Of a stretch of DNA of 64,000 nucleotides, positions 13,426 to 22,434 are shown in pieces (the stretch's first letter is position 1; each line of letters starts with the position of its first letter). The position numbers and the translations under genes were made by a program. The notes under the pieces were generated by a model. That model did not search any database. It was not told the DNA's origin and saw only the letters and a program-made list of their open reading frames with translations. This DNA comes from Aptenodytes patagonicus (lineage: Eukaryota > Chordata > Aves > Sphenisciformes > Spheniscidae), in assembly GCF_965638725.1 (NCBI RefSeq), contig NC_134950.1, positions 83,922,157 through 83,986,156 of the forward strand, in the 5' to 3' direction.

Positions 13426-13431
13426 TTTATT
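13426..13431 (-). promoter_or_regulatory. LTR poly(A) signal AATAAA
   Basis: AATAAA on the minus strand, in the R region. The same signal is at 21901-21906 in the 5' LTR. It lies downstream (in sense) of the GGCGCCG segment, as expected for the hexamer directing proviral RNA 3' ends in the 3' LTR. Confidence 0.8.
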
Positions 13432-13508
13432 GCGGCGCCGGACGCACAGGGGATCACTCCACCTAATGTGCGCGCCGAGCTGCTTAACTATAGGAGTTAA
13501 GTACAGTC

Positions 13509-13540
13509 AAAATATACATATTCATTAATATGTATATTTT
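13509..13540. repeat. 13-bp perfect inverted repeat in 3' LTR
   Basis: AAAATATACATAT (13509-13521) and its exact reverse complement ATATGTATATTTT (13528-13540) flank the 6-nt loop TCATTA. The 5' LTR has lost most of the second arm. Confidence 0.9.
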
Positions 13541-13796
13541 CCGAGGCATGATTAACATATTAATGTTAGTTCATTAACATATGTAAAAGTCTTTACACAT
13601 GCGCTCTTATGTCCATTGGTGGTCTTTCAGGGTCCTCTGGTGGTCGTCGATAGTCTTCCTCACCATGACCGCTAGTTGAACTCAGTTCTTGCGCATGCAC
13701 AGTTCATTCTTTGGCTCGGTTTGCACACTTTTACCTTCACAAACTAGCTGTCTTCAGCATCACTTTCTTATCTACAAAGTTTCAAGGTCTTCTGTC

Positions 13797-13890
13797 CTAC
13801 TGAATGTTTAGCTTATCTATTCAGAGAGTATACCCCTACTGCACAGAGTAAACCCCTACTGAATGTTTGGCTTATCTATTCAGAGAATAT
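13797..13890. repeat. Direct repeats in U3
   Basis: Two copies of a roughly 35-bp unit (CTACTGAATGTTTAGCTTAT... at 13797-13831 and the G variant at 13856-13890) are separated by a shorter CCCCTACTG-containing repeat. The same pair is in the other LTR. In gammaretroviruses, U3 direct repeats commonly act as enhancers; that role is inferred here. Confidence 0.75.
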
Positions 13891-13963
13891 GTCAAGCTTG
13901 GCTACATTATGTCCAGTGAAGAGAACCAGATGTCTCTTCAATATTCCTTTGTACTCGGTATCA

Positions 13964-13982
13964 ATCCCTCCTTTTCTTTTGA
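13964..13982 (-). promoter_or_regulatory. Polypurine tract (plus-strand DNA primer)
   Basis: On the minus strand, AAAAGAAAAGGAGGGA lies two bases from the U3 boundary TGATACC. This is the usual place and composition of the retroviral PPT, which primes plus-strand synthesis. Confidence 0.85.
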
Positions 13983-14050
13983 GGATTCGTAGCTAGCAAG
14001 CTACAATCCTCATCTCATTAAGAGAGTTGACAAAGGTATAGTAGACAGGG

Positions 14051-16129
14051 TTAGTATATGTCAAGTTGGGTTATTCGTTTCATCATGTACCAAACCTTTG
14101 TATACAATATAACTACAAGTAACAGGCATACTACAGTTAGAGTTAGTAAGACTATAATTGGATGAAGCATAAGGTTAAACACTCCCGTTGCAGTCGGTGA
14201 CCATCCAAGAAGAGTTTCCCACCAGTGGTGTTCTCCATCCTTCTTTACTCTTTCCAAGACATGGTGTATCTCTTCTGTATCATGGTGAACGGTGATTAGA
14301 GTTTTGCGTCCATTGTCTCGGGCCCGTTCTAGTAATTGACACAGGTCATTGTGTTGCAGTAGTTTCTTCACCAATGTGAGATCCATTCCGATGGGGGTAG
14401 GTAATAAATCTTCACTTAATGTATAATTAGATTGCAGTAATTGATAAGATGTAACAGGAGCTGAATAATTAAAGTCGCATCCTATAATGTTAGTAAAGTT
14501 ACAGACACAAATATTTGAGTGATTGCTTGTATCTACAGTAACGCTATCCACAAATATACAGTCACAAGGGGTTCTCATACAAACACATCCTTTTCCAATA
14601 TATATGAGTATAGTGTTAGGTGTCTCATCAGGATGTATTTCAAAGTGACAAACACTTTGTTCAGTGTCAAGACAAATGTCTTGGTCTTTAATGGTGTTAC
14701 TCTCACAAATAAATCCTTGCTGTTCCCGTACGACGCATGCGTTAACATCAACAGTTTGCCATTTGTTTCCATTCTGTTGGGCCCATACTCTATGTTCTGA
14801 TGGATAGAGTATAGTTCCATTGTGATTTAATCCTAATGCAATGATTGGGTATATGGTGTATACTGAAGCATTGTGAATTGTTAAGACAAAAGCTGTGGCC
14901 TTATTGTTGATGGGATCAAAAGTGAAATTAACTAAGTACCACCAGGATTGGAATTCTTTCTCAAATTTAGTTGCATTATCCCAAATTACCTTTCGAATTT
15001 CGGTGGGTAAGGTGCCCTCTTCCCCTTCTCTTATAACTGCTGCTACCATAGATTGCATCCACAATTGAGCCTGGACACAACTAAGGGCTACAGAAACATT
15101 ATTTTGGGCTGTACCAAGTGCATTCGCAATCAACTGATGGTCTTTTTCATTAATTCTTTCCCACTGAGGCAATAAGTCGGATAAAAGCCATTGGTTAGTT
15201 CCCAATGTTAATAGAGAAGACCACAGTGGGTGTTCTAATTTGCTTAAATCGCTTGTTGCCACACTTAGTTTATTTACGAGTACTTCAGCATCTATACTAT
15301 TTAAGACTCCCAGTCCCGTTCCTATGATGCCAGTCACATCTCTCCTTGTTCGCCTTGGGGAGGTACGTGTTCGTCCATGTAGCCAGGCTAACCACCCTGC
15401 ATAGGTCATACTTAGGAATGGCAAACAGGCTGGTTTGATTGCAGAGATATTGACTTGCATTAATAGTTCTACCCTTTTAAGAGACCACGATGGGTTGAAT
15501 AACACCCATTGTTGGCCTGTATTTTTGATCACATATGGTCCAATTTCAGAAATTTGTGGAGACAGAGTTTTCTTATCTTTTGCAGTCGAGGCAGGTGTTG
15601 TCATATCAAGTTTAGTAATGTCGATTTTAAATTTAAATGATAATCCCAGGTTGCGGTGAGCCCAAAGGCAGACTACAATAACAGGTTGTACTAAGGTAAA
15701 GTTGTACCAACAATCCGATTGTTTAGAGGCGCAAAGTTTTGTATCTTTTGTTACTGGGTTTGATGTAATGTTGTACACAGAAATCTGAGACGCCTTCTCA
15801 TGAGCAGACCCATTGATCATTCGACATCCTATTTTGATTTCTTTTCCTGCCATTCCTCGAAGTCGGGGAATTGTATTACCAGCTTCATCTCAATCCCGGC
15901 CCCATTCGTTTTCTAGGTACACTTCAGTTCCGTGCATGACCACGGTGGAAAGATTTAAATTTCCCTTATTAGAGTGTATTCCCATACTCCCAGTGTACTT
16001 AATACGAGCTTGAGACCATGGCCATTCTGGGGTTCTTTGACCACAGGTCAAGAGGAGTGGTGCTGCCAGGGTTTGGACTAGTAGTATAAACACAGTATTC
16101 CTGTTTGTCATCCTGCAGGGTGTGAGCAT
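14051..16129 (-). pseudogene. env: Proviral env, one in-frame stop
   Basis: Two open segments in the same frame: 16129-15893 (79 codons) and 15853-14051 (600 codons from its first ATG), separated by one TGA (15890-15892) and twelve sense codons. The first has a hydrophobic signal peptide (FILLVQTLAAPLLL) after Met7. In the second, a basic furin-type site RRTRR (residues 167-171) is followed by the glycine-rich, fusion-peptide-like DVTGIIGTGLG. A hydrophobic anchor lies at about 560-585, before a short basic tail. Many NXS/T sites and paired cysteines are visible. SU is short (about 260 residues with signal) and TM is about 430 residues, roughly twice the usual gammaretroviral length. I see no CX6CC motif or recognisable immunosuppressive peptide. 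The upstream ATG lies 28 nt past the pol end. A full Env cannot be made without decoding the stop. Confidence 0.9.
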
Positions 16130-16157
16130 CTGTTGATCTCTGTTCTCATAATTTTAA

Positions 16158-19100
16158 TTAAGTTCTATTACTCCCAGATATTCTCTTAACTACTAGTCGA
16201 AGAGGTGATCTTGATTCCACTTTCCATTCTACAGGAGCTTTCTTAATTCGAGAGTAGTGAATCCACGGTCCTTTTCCTTCTAGTTTAACTGCTGTATGTG
16301 TAGTTAACAAGATTTGAAATGGTCCTTTCCATTTTTCTTGTAGTGGTTCAGAAGTCCAGGATTTAATGTATACCCAATCTCCGGGCTGGAATGGATGCGC
16401 TGGGTAATCAAGACCTAGAGATTTATTCAAGACTACATATTTATTTAGTTTTCATAAAACTTTCCCAAGAGCAATCAAGTAATTTCTTGCATCATTCTCC
16501 CCTTGTATTCGCATCTCTCCTGGCAGTCCAGGCATTTGGTACGGTCGTCCATACATCAATTCGTATGGGCTGAAGTGTTGCCTACCTCGTGGCTGGACTC
16601 TAATTCTTAGCAAAGCTAAAGGCAAAGCCTGTGTCCAGTTTATCGAGGTTTCCTGACATATCTTAATTGAGTCTTCAGGGTACAATTCATTCTTTCTACT
16701 TTACCACTAGATTGAGGCCTATAAGGGGTATGTAAATCCCAACTAATATCTAACAGTCTGCTTATTTCAGTAACTACTTTGGCTACAAAATGTGGACCCC
16801 TATCTGATGACATCCCTAAAGGTACTCCAAATCTTGGGATTATTTCTTTTAATAATATTTTTACTACTTCTTTTGCTTTATTGGTGCGACATGGAAAGGC
16901 CTCAGGCCATCCTGTATATGTATCCACAAGGACCAACAAATACTTTAGCCCTCCTTTTCTTGGCAATTCAGTAAAATCTATTTGCCAATACTCCCCAGGT
17001 GCCTGTCCCTCCATAGTTTTTCCAAATTGAATTTTATTTGTGTTCTTGGGTTGTTTTTACAACATAACTCACATCTTTGTGTGACTGATTTAATAATTTC
17101 CACCATATTTCTGCTAATAACCGACTTCTGTAAATGTTTTAACAAATTTTCAGTCCCCCAGTGCACAGTGTTATGTTCTTCCTTTACTAAACTATTCATA
17201 AGGGAATGCGGTATTACTACTAAACCTGTAGGTGTAACTGCCCATCCGTCTTCTTGCCTTTCTGCTTGTAAAGTTTCGATTAATCTTTTATCTTGTTTAT
17301 CGTAAATAGGGTTTTCTTGAAGGGAGATTCTTTTTCCTGGCACTATTGCTAATACATTTTCTTCTATGCCTTTTTCTGCAGCCCGCTTTGCGGCCAAATC
17401 AGCCAGCTTATTTCCTCGCTCCTGAGCGGTTTGTCCCGACTGATGAGCTTTACAATGCATAACAGCTACAGCAGCCGGAGCCTTTATGCTCTCCAGTAGG
17501 CTCAAGATCTCTTTTTTATGCTTTATCTCCGTACCTTGTGAGGATAACAATCCTCTTTCCTTCCAAATTGCTCCATGTGCATGTACTACTCCAAAAGCAT
17601 ATTTAGAATCTGTCCAAATATTCACACACTTATTTGCACTTAACTGTAGAGCTCGGGTGAGAGCTATCAGTTCGGCCTTCTGAGCTGACGTCTTGGTGGG
17701 CAGCGCTTGTGCTTCCACCACCATTTCGACGGTGGTGATTGCATATCCTGATACCCGCTTTCCTTCTTTCATAAAGCTGCTGCCGTCCGTGTATAGCTCC
17801 CAATCTGGATTCTGCAAGGGAACATCCTTTAAATCGGGTCTGCTTGAATAGACTTCCTCAATGGTCTGCAGACAGTCATGTTCCGGTTTGCCGCCTTCTT
17901 GTCGAGTTGAGAGAAACATGGCAGGATTAATCACAGTAGTAGTCTTTAAGGTCACATCATCTAGTTCTATTAGTACTACTTGATATTTTAGCATTCTACT
18001 AGGAGACAACCAATGTCCACCCTTCTGGTCCAATACTGTGGTCACCATGTGTGGAACATAAACAGTTATCTTTTGTCCCATAGTAAGTTTTCGAGCCTCC
18101 TGTATTAATAACACTGTTGCAGCTACTGCTCTTAGGCAACTCGGCCATCCTTGGCTCACCGGATCAAGTTGTTTAGAAAAGTAGGCCACAGCCCTTTTAT
18201 ATTCCCCCAACCGCTGGGTTAAAACTCCAAGGGCTATTGCTTGTCTTTCATGAGTAAATAATTCAAATGGCTTTTCTAAATTAGGCAGTCCCAAAGCTGG
18301 GGCCTTCATCAGAGCTCTTTTGAGTTGAATGTATGCATTTCGATCTTCATTTGACCATTGCAGGGAACCTTTTGATGACTTCAATAATTCATACAAGGGT
18401 TTTACCATCAGTCCATAGTTAGCAATCCATAAACGACACCATCCCACCATTCCTAAAAAGGTTGTCAACTCATGAACATTTCGAGGTTCTGGAAGCTGAC
18501 AAATAGCTTCTTTCCTTTCATTACTTAATTGTCTCTGTCCCCTCAGAATTTCAAAGCCCAAATATATTACAGTTTCCTGTGCAATTTGGGCCTTTCCTTT
18601 TGACACTCGGTAACCACTAAGTCCGAGGAAATTTAATAAACTGACTGTCAATTCCAAGCATTCCTCTCGGGAGTTCCCAGCTATTAGTATATCGTCGACA
18701 TACTGTAGCATTACTCCATTTCTATTTTCTTGTCTCCATAATTCTAATTCTTTTGCTAGTTGATTTCCAAAGATTGTCGGACTATTTTTGAATCCTTGCG
18801 GTAATACAGTCCAAGTGTACTGGGTTTTCCTTCCAGTCTCAGGATTCTCCCATTCAAAGGCAAACAATTCCTGGCTTCCGGAATCAAGTGGGACACAGAA
18901 AAAGGCATCTTTTAAATCTAAAACTGTAAACCACCCCTGATCCTCAGTGAGTGCGGTTAATAGTGTATACGGATTTGCCACTACTGGATATATATCTTGG
19001 ACAATTTGGTTTACTGCTCTCAAATCCTGGACTAATCTGTAAGATTTTCCATCGGCCTTCTTAACAGGTAAAATCAGAGTATTATACTTAGATTCACATT

Positions 19101-19713
19101 CTCTTAATAACCCATATTTCAAAAACTTTTGTATAATAGGTACCAAACCAAGTTTAGCTTCTAATTTTAAGGGATACTGTTTCAATCTTACCGGTGTTGA
19201 TCCTGGTATAAGGTCTATTCTTACGGGTTCAGCCCTCTTTGATTTTCCAGGTATTTCTCCTGCCCAGACAATAGGGATCACTGCATCTTCAACTTCAGTC
19301 GGGATTTTCCTTTTCACTTGCTCAATTTCCTGCAATAATAATATTGAAGCTTGGACAAATTTAGATTCAGGTATTGACACTTCTACTTCTCCATTCTTAA
19401 ACTTTATTTCAGCTTCTAGTTTTTCTAGTAGATCTCGGCCTATTAAAGGTTTTGGTGCACCTGGTAGATACAAAAACTGATGCGTTACCCATTGTTTTCC
19501 AATTTTAAATTTTAGAGGTTTAAAGAAGGGCCGCGTCTCCGGCTTTCCTGTCGCACCAATAATTCTTACAGTATCATATCCTAACTCATGTTTCTTCGTA
19601 TTCAAAACCGAATAAGTAGCTCCTGTATCGATTAAACATTCTATTTCAGTTTCATCTTCCCCCAGCTTAATTTTAACCAGAGGCTCTGCTGGGGAAGATT
19701 CCTCCGGTTTCCT
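16158..19713 (-). pseudogene. pol: Proviral pro-pol, integrase disrupted
   Basis: In the gag frame, directly after gag's TGA, a continuous frame runs 19713-16981. It encodes an aspartic protease (DTGA active site about residue 30), reverse transcriptase (FTVLDLKDAFF, LPQGFKNSP, YVDD near plus-strand 18692), RNase H (ELYTDGSSF, IWTDSKYA) and the HHCC zinc module of integrase, then ends at TAG 16978-16980. The integrase core (DFTELP, SDRGPHF, SGKVERMN) continues in another frame (17014-16640), after a shift beside a run of five T (17017-17021). A second shift near 16655-16670 moves to the frame of 16685-16452, and an in-frame TGA (16452-16454) precedes the last segment with the gamma-type C-terminal GPFQILLTTHTAVKLEG. 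PR, RT and RNase H thus look intact; integrase has three lesions. Sequencing error at the homopolymer is possible for the first. Confidence 0.93.
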
Positions 19714-19716
19714 TCA
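19714..19716 (-). promoter_or_regulatory. In-frame gag/pol stop codon (TGA), likely recoding site
   Basis: Gag's stop is the only break between gag and protease: pro-pol continues in the identical frame, with protease DTGA 30 codons later. Sense context is GAC TGA followed by purine-rich AGGAAACCGGAGG. Gammaretroviruses make Gag-Pol by stop-codon readthrough, classically at UAG in murine leukaemia virus; here the codon is UGA. A downstream RNA structure would be expected but was not folded. Confidence 0.75.
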
Positions 19717-21270
19717 GTCTTCCATTTCTATGTTTAATATAGAGGTTTCAGACTTTCCATTTTTTCGTAACAATGGACATTCTTGTTTCCAATGTCCCTC
19801 CTTTCTACAATAAGCACATTGAGTTTTTCCTAATGGGGGTCTAGAGTATCCCCTACTGCGACCTTCCCGATGTCGACCCCCCCCAAATCCGTCTCTTCTT
19901 TGGCCTCCTTGTGAACCACGAACTCCTTCCAATGCTGCGATTAGCCTAGCATTCCCTTTTTCTTTTTGCTGGTCTCTGTTTCTATATATTAACCAAGCCC
20001 GATCTAAAAGCTTTCCCAAATCTCTAGCATCTGCCCCTTGTAGTTTCTGTAATTTCCTGCGAATGTCGTCTGCAGATTGTCCAATAAATAAAGTTGCCAA
20101 TTGACTCTTTCCCTCTTCTGATTCAGGATCTAGTGTTGTATATTTTCGGGCTGCTTCTTTTAACTTGTTTAAGAAGTCTGTGGGTGACTCCTTCTTGTCT
20201 TGTTTAATTTCATATAATTTTGACCAGTTTATTGCTTTAGGTATAGCATTCCTTATCCCAAATAGGACCCATTTTTGATATTGAGTCAGTAATAATTTTT
20301 CTCCATTATCATTTGGATCCCATGCAGGATCAGCTGAAGGGAAATGATGCTCCAGTTGTCCCTGCAGTGTTCCCGCAGCTATTTGAGCTTCTACCTGAGT
20401 TCTAGCTGGTTTACGAATCATTTCCCTTTCTGTACTATCAAACAATACTTGCATGATAACTTCAATATCTTTCCAATCTGGATCCTGAGTTTTTATCGTC
20501 ATTTCAAAGGCACTGGCCACTCGATCAGAATCACCTCTATAATTGCCGGCAGCTATTTTCCAGTTGTTTAAATCTGTGATCGAAAAAGGCACTTTTACTA
20601 CAACCGGACCCTCATTCCCTACTGCTTGCCTTAATGGAGCTTGCAACACGGTTCCCTGTCGGTTACGAGTTCTCCTTGCCACCGGCGTGGCCCCTGTAGC
20701 GCCTCTCTCAGACTCATCGTCCGATTCGCCCTTCACCCTGAAGGGCTCAAATCCATGATTTTGGGATCTCTGCCTCAATCCCGGAGCCACTAACATCTCT
20801 AAATCCTCTTCCTGCTCTTTCTGACTCAACTTCAAACATCTCTGTCCAATACTACATGCTGAACAACACCTTTTTAACACTTTCCCTTTTTCTCTCTCTC
20901 GTTCATCCTTTTCCAATGCCAATACCAAAGGATCAGTTGGGGCCAAATTAATTCCACACTTCTTTTGCCACTCAGGATGCTGCCTCAATGTAAAGAACAT
21001 ATCAGCATACAATATCTCATCCCATTTTCCTTCTCTCCTCAGAAACAGCATTAGTTGTAACAGGGTATTATAATTCAAAGTACCATTCCTTGGCCACTTT
21101 TCTCCATCTTCTAGTTTATATAGTGGCCACCATTGATTACAATACTTAATTAGATCATCCCTTCTTGTGACCCCACCAGGGGATCCTGCAATTTGTTTCC
21201 AATGTATTAAAATACAACCCAAAGGTGATTTCTTTAAAATTCCCTCACCCGTGGATGATCCGGCACCCAT
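19714..21270 (-). CDS. gag: Proviral Gag polyprotein, open
   Basis: Encodes 518 residues from the second in-frame ATG (21268-21270). I chose it because it gives MGAGSS, an N-myristoylation context. An ATG three codons upstream (21277-21279) is also open. Expected order is present: matrix (1 to about 120), a charged linker, capsid starting near PFSITDLNNW with a major homology region (KQDKKESPTDFLNKLKEA), and a basic Gly/Arg-rich nucleocapsid with one CCHC knuckle (CAYCRKEGHWKQEC, about 485-498). One knuckle is the gammaretroviral pattern. No PPPY or PTAP late motif is evident. Gag would assemble particles at the plasma membrane. The frame is uninterrupted and ends with TGA directly ahead of in-frame pro-pol. 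Confidence 0.93.
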   Translation of the reverse strand: MGAGSSTGEGILKKSPLGCILIHWKQIAGSPGGVTRRDDLIKYCNQWWPLYKLEDGEKWPRNGTLNYNTLLQLMLFLRREGKWDEILYADMFFTLRQHPEWQKKCGINLAPTDPLVLALEKDEREREKGKVLKRCCSACSIGQRCLKLSQKEQEEDLEMLVAPGLRQRSQNHGFEPFRVKGESDDESERGATGATPVARRTRNRQGTVLQAPLRQAVGNEGPVVVKVPFSITDLNNWKIAAGNYRGDSDRVASAFEMTIKTQDPDWKDIEVIMQVLFDSTEREMIRKPARTQVEAQIAAGTLQGQLEHHFPSADPAWDPNDNGEKLLLTQYQKWVLFGIRNAIPKAINWSKLYEIKQDKKESPTDFLNKLKEAARKYTTLDPESEEGKSQLATLFIGQSADDIRRKLQKLQGADARDLGKLLDRAWLIYRNRDQQKEKGNARLIAALEGVRGSQGGQRRDGFGGGRHREGRSRGYSRPPLGKTQCAYCRKEGHWKQECPLLRKNGKSETSILNIEMED

Positions 21271-21438
21271 TTTATACACAGGGAATCACATACACAGACA
21301 AGTCTTTCATGCAACAACACAAATAACCAATCACTATAACAAACAGATGAACTATAACAAACAGACAAAATACTTGCAATAATAGACAAGTTCTTACAAT
21401 ATTTGTTACCGCGGTTGCTCTTAACATTTACCTTGAGC

Positions 21439-21605
21439 GGGAACTCTAATCCCTTTTAAATCAAACAGGGACTTTAACCCCTTCCAAATCAAACGGGGAC
21501 ATTTAACCCCTACCAAATGGGGACATTTAACCCCTACCAAACGGGGACATTTAGCCCCTGCCAAACGGGGACTAGCCCCTGCCAAACGGGGACTAGCCCC
21601 TACCC
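21439..21605 (-). repeat. Tandem hairpin-like repeats in leader
   Basis: Six to seven imperfect units, on the plus strand GGGGAC-(ATTTA)-(A/G)CCCC-T(A/G)CCAAA, shrinking from about 28 bp at the gag side to about 20 bp at the LTR side. Each unit pairs GGGG with CCCC across a short loop, so the RNA could form a row of small stem-loops. Confidence 0.85.
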
Positions 21606-21810
21606 AGGTCCTAAACCCAACCCTGCGGAGCTTTCGCTGCGTCTGACGGGCAGGTAACCAAATTTCTGAAAGAATGCCTTATTACTCACAAAGCAGTAGT
21701 CTTCGCTCAGGGGCTCTTCGGTCCGGGGATCGGGAGAAGTCCTCTCCGAGAATCCCTCGGTGCCGGCTGAGGTTCCGCGATCCCAGGATCCGTCGAGGCT
21801 CAAGAGCTGT

Positions 21811-21828
21811 GTCCCATCTGGGTCGCCA
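21811..21828 (-). promoter_or_regulatory. Primer-binding site
   Basis: Minus-strand TGGCGACCCAGATGGGAC starts four bases (GTTT) downstream of the 5' LTR end. It would pair with a tRNA 3' end of GTCCCATCTGGGTCGCCA, which looks arginine-like. It is not the proline, tryptophan or lysine PBS of the common retroviruses. tRNA identity is unconfirmed. Confidence 0.8.
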
Positions 21829-21832
21829 AAAC

Positions 21833-22430
21833 TGTTACCGTAAGTCGGCAGATGAAAAACTCTCTAAGACTCAATTTGGAGTTTTAGAAAGCAGGCATTC
21901 TTTATTGCGGCGCCGGACGCACAGGGGATCACTCCACCTAATGTGCGCGCCGAGCTGCTTAACTATAGGAGTTAAGTACAGTCAAAATATACATATTCAT
22001 TAGTTTTCCGAGGCATGATTAACATATTAATGTTAGTTCATTAACATATGTAAAAGTCTTTACACATGCGCTCTTATGTCCATTGGTGGTCTTTCAGGGT
22101 CCTCTGGTGGTCGTCGATAGTCTTCCTCACCATGACCGCTAGTTGAACTCAGTTCTTGCGCATGCACAGTTCATTCTTTGGCTCGGTTTGCACACTTTTA
22201 CCTTCACAAACTAGCTGTCTTCAGCATCACTTTCTTATCTACAAAGTTTCAAGGTCTTCTGTCCTACTGAATGTTTAGCTTATCTATTCAGAGAGTATAC
22301 CCCTACTGCACAGAGTAAACCCCTACTGAATGTTTGGCTTATCTATTCAGAGAATATGTCAAGCTTGGCTACATTATGTCCAGTGAAGAGAACCAGATGT
22401 CTCTTCAATATTCCTTTGTACTCGGTATCA
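21833..22430 (-). repeat. Proviral 5' LTR (598 bp)
   Basis: Sense is minus, so transcription would run from here towards lower coordinates. It is identical to the 3' LTR except for one base (G at 21840) and an 8-bp shortage with an adjacent mismatch near 21999-22003. It has the same U3 direct repeats and AATAAA (21901-21906). A TATA-like CTATAGTTAAG lies upstream of the GC-rich R start. Confidence 0.97.
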
Positions 22431-22434
22431 ATGA

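Larger units (their letters stand above)
13358..13963 (-). repeat. Proviral 3' LTR (606 bp)
   Basis: Minus-strand sense begins TGATACC and ends GGTAACA, an inverted-repeat pair of the TG...CA type. It carries two U3 direct repeats, an AATAAA poly(A) signal and a GC-rich start of R (GGCGCCGG on the plus strand). It matches the copy at 21833-22430 throughout except A/G at 13365 and an extra 8 bp with a neighbouring mismatch near 13527-13536. Confidence 0.97.
21280..21832 (-). other. Proviral 5' leader
   Basis: Untranslated region between PBS and gag, where packaging and translation-control elements of gammaretroviruses lie. It contains a tandem array of GGGG/CCCC units (21439-21605). A 67-codon open stretch at 21803-21600 has no recognisable product. 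Confidence 0.75.
13354..22434 (-). mobile_element. Gammaretrovirus-like provirus (ERV class I)
   Basis: A complete provirus in antisense orientation: 5' LTR 21833-22430, primer-binding site 21811-21828, leader, gag, pro-pol, env, polypurine tract and 3' LTR 13358-13963. The element is 9,073 bp and is flanked by the 4-bp duplication ATGA (13354-13357 and 22431-22434), the length usual for gammaretroviruses. Class I assignment rests on a single CCHC knuckle in NC, gag and pol in one frame separated by a stop codon, a fused PR-RT-RNase H-integrase order, and a gamma-type integrase C-terminus. The two LTRs differ by one isolated base and one 8-bp indel with an adjacent mismatch, implying recent insertion. 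Pol and env are nevertheless broken, so the copy is not autonomous as read. Confidence 0.96.

Noticed and set aside
14519-14820. Two ORFs overlapping env on either strand
   Set aside because: Shadows of the env frame; no features of an accessory viral protein.
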